In this document: one piece after another, positions 61,889 to 64,000 of the stretch
How the letters are laid out: the number at the start of each line of letters is the position of its first letter
Numbering within the stretch: position 1 is the stretch's first letter
Translations under genes and position numbers: made by a program
The notes under the pieces: model-generated
What the model was told of the DNA's origin: nothing
Seen by the model: only the letters and a program-made list of their open reading frames with translations
Database searches by the model: none
Assembly (NCBI GenBank): GCA_964418585.1
Contig: CAYQMG010000204.1
Span: 61,074 to 125,073 of the forward strand
DNA from: JAJRTE01 sp964418585
Lineage (GTDB): Bacteria > Myxococcota_A > UBA796 > JAJRTE01
DNA length: 64,000 nt
Reading direction: 5' to 3'

Positions 61889-63586
61889 TCACTGCTGCTG
61901 GTAGTAGGGGGGCTGGAACGGATCTCCGCCGTAGTAGACATACACCCTGCCCACGTTCGGACGAGCCTCGGTGCCTGCGCCGAAAGCGCCGATCGCCAGG
62001 TCCGGGTAGCCGTCGTCGTTGAGGTCCCCGTTGCCTCCCAGTGCATGGCCTGCATAGTTGCTCGAACTTTCTCCGTAGAAAACATAGTCAGCCTGAGAGA
62101 CGTTGGCGATGGTCGCCCACGCAGGAGTTGTTCTCCCGAAAAAGAAGTAGGCTGCACCGGCATTGCCACCAGTTTTTTCAAAAATCCCTGGAGAATCGGC
62201 CAGATAGTCGCCGAGGAGCAGGTCGTCGAACCCATCCCCGTTTGTGTCTCCGACGCCGATCCCGGGCCGGCCAATGTAGTCGTCGCCGGCCGGGGTGATT
62301 GTGGCCATGCTGAGGCTGAGAGGGAGGGACACAGCGTCTTCCGGGTTGTCTGCGTAGTTGACCTGACCCTGCACGAGGTAGAATCGACCGTAACCGCGGT
62401 TTGAAGACACACCCCACGCGCCAATCACGAAGTCCTGGAATCCGTCCCCGGTCACATCGCCTGCCCCGGCGACGCCGACACCCGCCTCCTCACCCTCGAA
62501 CGCGCCAACCCAGGAGGCATTGGACATGTTGGTCACGTCCGCGGAGAGAACCGGGAGGCTTGGACGGCCCAGGAACAGGTAGGCTTGCCCTCCGTGGACC
62601 GACATCACACTGCTGTGGGGCGCTCCGATGAGCAATTCGGCCCTGCCGTCCTCATTGACATCGGGCACCACGTCCACCGAGAATCCGGTCCAGTCGTCGC
62701 TGTCGGTACCAAGCAGTTGAAACGCAACGGTCGACAATTCGGCTTTCTTGTCCCACCCGGATTCACGCCCGGTGATGATGCAGACCTTTCCAGCCTCGCG
62801 CGAGCTATCGCTGCTGTGCGGTACGCCAATCACGATGTCGGAAAGTCCGTCCCCGTTGATGTCGCCGCCTGCCAGTGTGCCCAGGTCGCCCACGAGTTCC
62901 CCGCTGTTCCCGTAGAAAGAAAAATCTGCGTGCGTGAGCCGCATTTCGGGATACCAACCGGTGGTCCGGCCCAGGATCACGTAGACTCGGCCCGCATCCG
63001 GACCTCCCAGGTCGTTGAACGGCGCGCCAATGAGAAGGTCGTCCAGACCGTCTCCGTTTACGTCTCCGGCAGCCGCCACCATCTGGCCCGCACGGTCGCC
63101 GAGGCCTTCCCCCACGAATGAGGCCATGGTCGTGCCCAGTGACCCGCTCTCCGGACCGAAAAGACCGCCGAAAACGAGGTAGACCTTGCCTCCGTCATCT
63201 TGCAGGGCGTCGCTGAGTGGAGCCCCGATGGCCAGATCGTCGAACCCGTCGCCGTTGACGTCTCCCACGATCGCCACGCTGTATCCCGCGTAGTCTCCTG
63301 GGTATTCCCCTTCGAGCACCGTGGTCGCCTGGCTGAGCGGAATGTTCGAAAGTGCACGCGGAGGAGGCGTTCCCTCCGGCGTACTACCTACCTCTTCCGT
63401 GTCGTCGTCCCCCGGAATGGGCCAGGGGGTCGGTTCAGGCGTGGGAGTCCCAAAGGCGGAATCTTCCTCCTCTTCTCCACAGCCTGCCAGGAGCCCAATC
63501 AGGATCAGATGAGGTATCAGTGTCCACACCCACACGGTTCTCCTGCCCGGCACCGACCATGCCTTTCTGCGTCCGTTGCTGCTCAT
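61889..63586 (-). CDS. FG-GAP repeat lipoprotein (integrin-alpha-like)
   Basis: A 565-residue exported protein: N-terminal 'LIPHLILIGLLAGC' is a lipobox (Cys), so it should be lipid-anchored, followed by an acidic/Pro linker ('TPTPEPTPWPIPGDDD'). From about 100 to the end there are seven FG-GAP repeats, each with Ca-binding DxDxDG-type loops ('GDVNGDGFDDLAIGAPLSD', 'GDINGDGLSDIVIGVPHSS', 'GDLNDDGYPDLAIGAFGAG'), predicted to make a beta-propeller. Adhesion- or signalling-related by analogy. GGAAG precedes the ATG at 63586. Convergent with the PEGA-barrel gene. Confidence 0.85.
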   Translation of the reverse strand: MSSNGRRKAWSVPGRRTVWVWTLIPHLILIGLLAGCGEEEEDSAFGTPTPEPTPWPIPGDDDTEEVGSTPEGTPPPRALSNIPLSQATTVLEGEYPGDYAGYSVAIVGDVNGDGFDDLAIGAPLSDALQDDGGKVYLVFGGLFGPESGSLGTTMASFVGEGLGDRAGQMVAAAGDVNGDGLDDLLIGAPFNDLGGPDAGRVYVILGRTTGWYPEMRLTHADFSFYGNSGELVGDLGTLAGGDINGDGLSDIVIGVPHSSDSSREAGKVCIITGRESGWDKKAELSTVAFQLLGTDSDDWTGFSVDVVPDVNEDGRAELLIGAPHSSVMSVHGGQAYLFLGRPSLPVLSADVTNMSNASWVGAFEGEEAGVGVAGAGDVTGDGFQDFVIGAWGVSSNRGYGRFYLVQGQVNYADNPEDAVSLPLSLSMATITPAGDDYIGRPGIGVGDTNGDGFDDLLLGDYLADSPGIFEKTGGNAGAAYFFFGRTTPAWATIANVSQADYVFYGESSSNYAGHALGGNGDLNDDGYPDLAIGAFGAGTEARPNVGRVYVYYGGDPFQPPYYQQQ

Positions 63587-63860
63587 CCCACTTCCGCCGC
63601 TCGCCAACCAGCTTCGTTGATTCTCCGCCGTGTCCCCGCCAACGGGTCCCCCTTCGTCCCGGGAACTTTTCGACTTCCCGCCCTTGTCCCAGGATCGTAG
63701 CACCCCGTGCGGCTTCAGACAACAGGACCGTGATCACCCCGTGAGCTTCCGGGGAAAGCCTGGATGGACAGGCGGTGATCACCAGGAGCCGACTGCTGTC
63801 GTTTGCGCGGGTTGCGTGGGCCGTTTCCAGGGTCACGGGAGGGCAATCCGCGAAAGGACC

Positions 63861-64000
63861 TCACGGGGCCGGGATTTCCTGCTCCACCCACCAGCGCAGG
63901 TCCGTGGAGCCCACCAGAAGCACCGTGGCTGCGCGCACCGCCCGCTTCCCCATCAGCACCTGCAATGCCCCAGGGTCCGTGAGATAACGCCCAATCTGCT
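63861..64000 (-). CDS. 3' end of a gene cut by the right edge (unknown)
   Basis: An open frame of 45 codons plus stop runs leftward from the edge: it reads '...GRYLTDPGALQVLMGKRAVRAATVLLVG...' and ends 'WWVEQEIPAP'. It is the C-terminus of a longer protein; the length seen is too short to name a family. Confidence 0.45.
   Translation of the reverse strand, partial: QIGRYLTDPGALQVLMGKRAVRAATVLLVGSTDLRWWVEQEIPAP

Noticed and set aside
63587..63860. Minus-strand frame of about 130 codons between the FG-GAP gene and the right-edge gene
   Set aside because: Arg/Gly-rich translation with no family feature and it overlaps the FG-GAP lipoprotein; not supported as a gene.

Overview
The window is high-GC (about 65-68% by eye), densely coded bacterial DNA with no rRNA, tRNA, CRISPR array, transposase or phage gene that I can recognise. 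The gene set suggests a Myxococcota or neighbouring 'deltaproteobacterial' lineage, probably uncultured. Evidence: several FHA, PEGA and SUMF1/FGE-fold signalling proteins, two Hanks-type Ser/Thr kinases, a PP2C phosphatase, a sigma-54 activator, FG-GAP and choice-of-anchor lipoproteins, and a subtilase-like exoprotein whose C-terminal Cys-hydrophobic-Arg tail resembles a MYXO-CTERM sorting tag. Intergenic gaps repeatedly hold sigma-70-like promoters (TTGaca, 16-17 bp, TAtaat). Many neighbours overlap by exactly 4 nt (ATGA/GTGA).

Layout. 0-7 kb: trmL (cut by the edge) and grpE, a DUF4340 protein, an NAD-dependent epimerase, an EamA-like permease and an alpha/beta hydrolase. 6.6-12.4 kb: a signalling locus. 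A minus-strand operon (FHA/FGE-fold protein, ASH lipoprotein, cyclic-nucleotide-binding protein, DUF2505 protein) diverges from a PP2C phosphatase fused to a cyclic-nucleotide-binding domain. 12.5-25.7 kb: glpD, a Cys-cluster protein of unknown function, fadIJ beta-oxidation genes, a GT-C-like membrane protein, a Cys/Met-metabolism PLP enzyme coupled to a GT4 glycosyltransferase, and an RluA pseudouridine synthase with a long basic tail. 25.8-30.4 kb: an MBL-fold hydrolase with an FHA protein, then a kinase-PEGA-FGE fusion behind a response regulator. 30.7-39.7 kb: a divergent subtilase with FG-GAP repeats, a DegP-like protease lacking PDZ, a B12-radical SAM enzyme, an NtrC-type regulator, DUF167 and DivIVA. 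39.8-43.2 kb: an ABC exporter with a TPR partner. 43.3-46.5 kb: the most unusual locus, a translationally coupled operon of carrier protein, Cys-cluster protein and class II aaRS-like amino acid:[carrier protein] ligase. 46.8-53.4 kb: a receiver / PEP-synthase-N-domain fusion, gdhA and mutL. 53.8-61.8 kb: a sulfatase-fold protein with Thr at the nucleophile site, a DUF3604/PHP protein, a Ser/Thr kinase with PEGA, and an exported PEGA/beta-barrel protein. 61.9-64 kb: an FG-GAP lipoprotein and the 3' end of a gene cut by the edge.

Two DNA-level features run through the window. The palindrome CTCGAG is strikingly over-represented, in all reading frames and between genes. Some genes also switch third-position G/C preference part-way along. 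The best candidate for an undescribed system is the carrier-protein aminoacylation operon at 43.3-46.5 kb.
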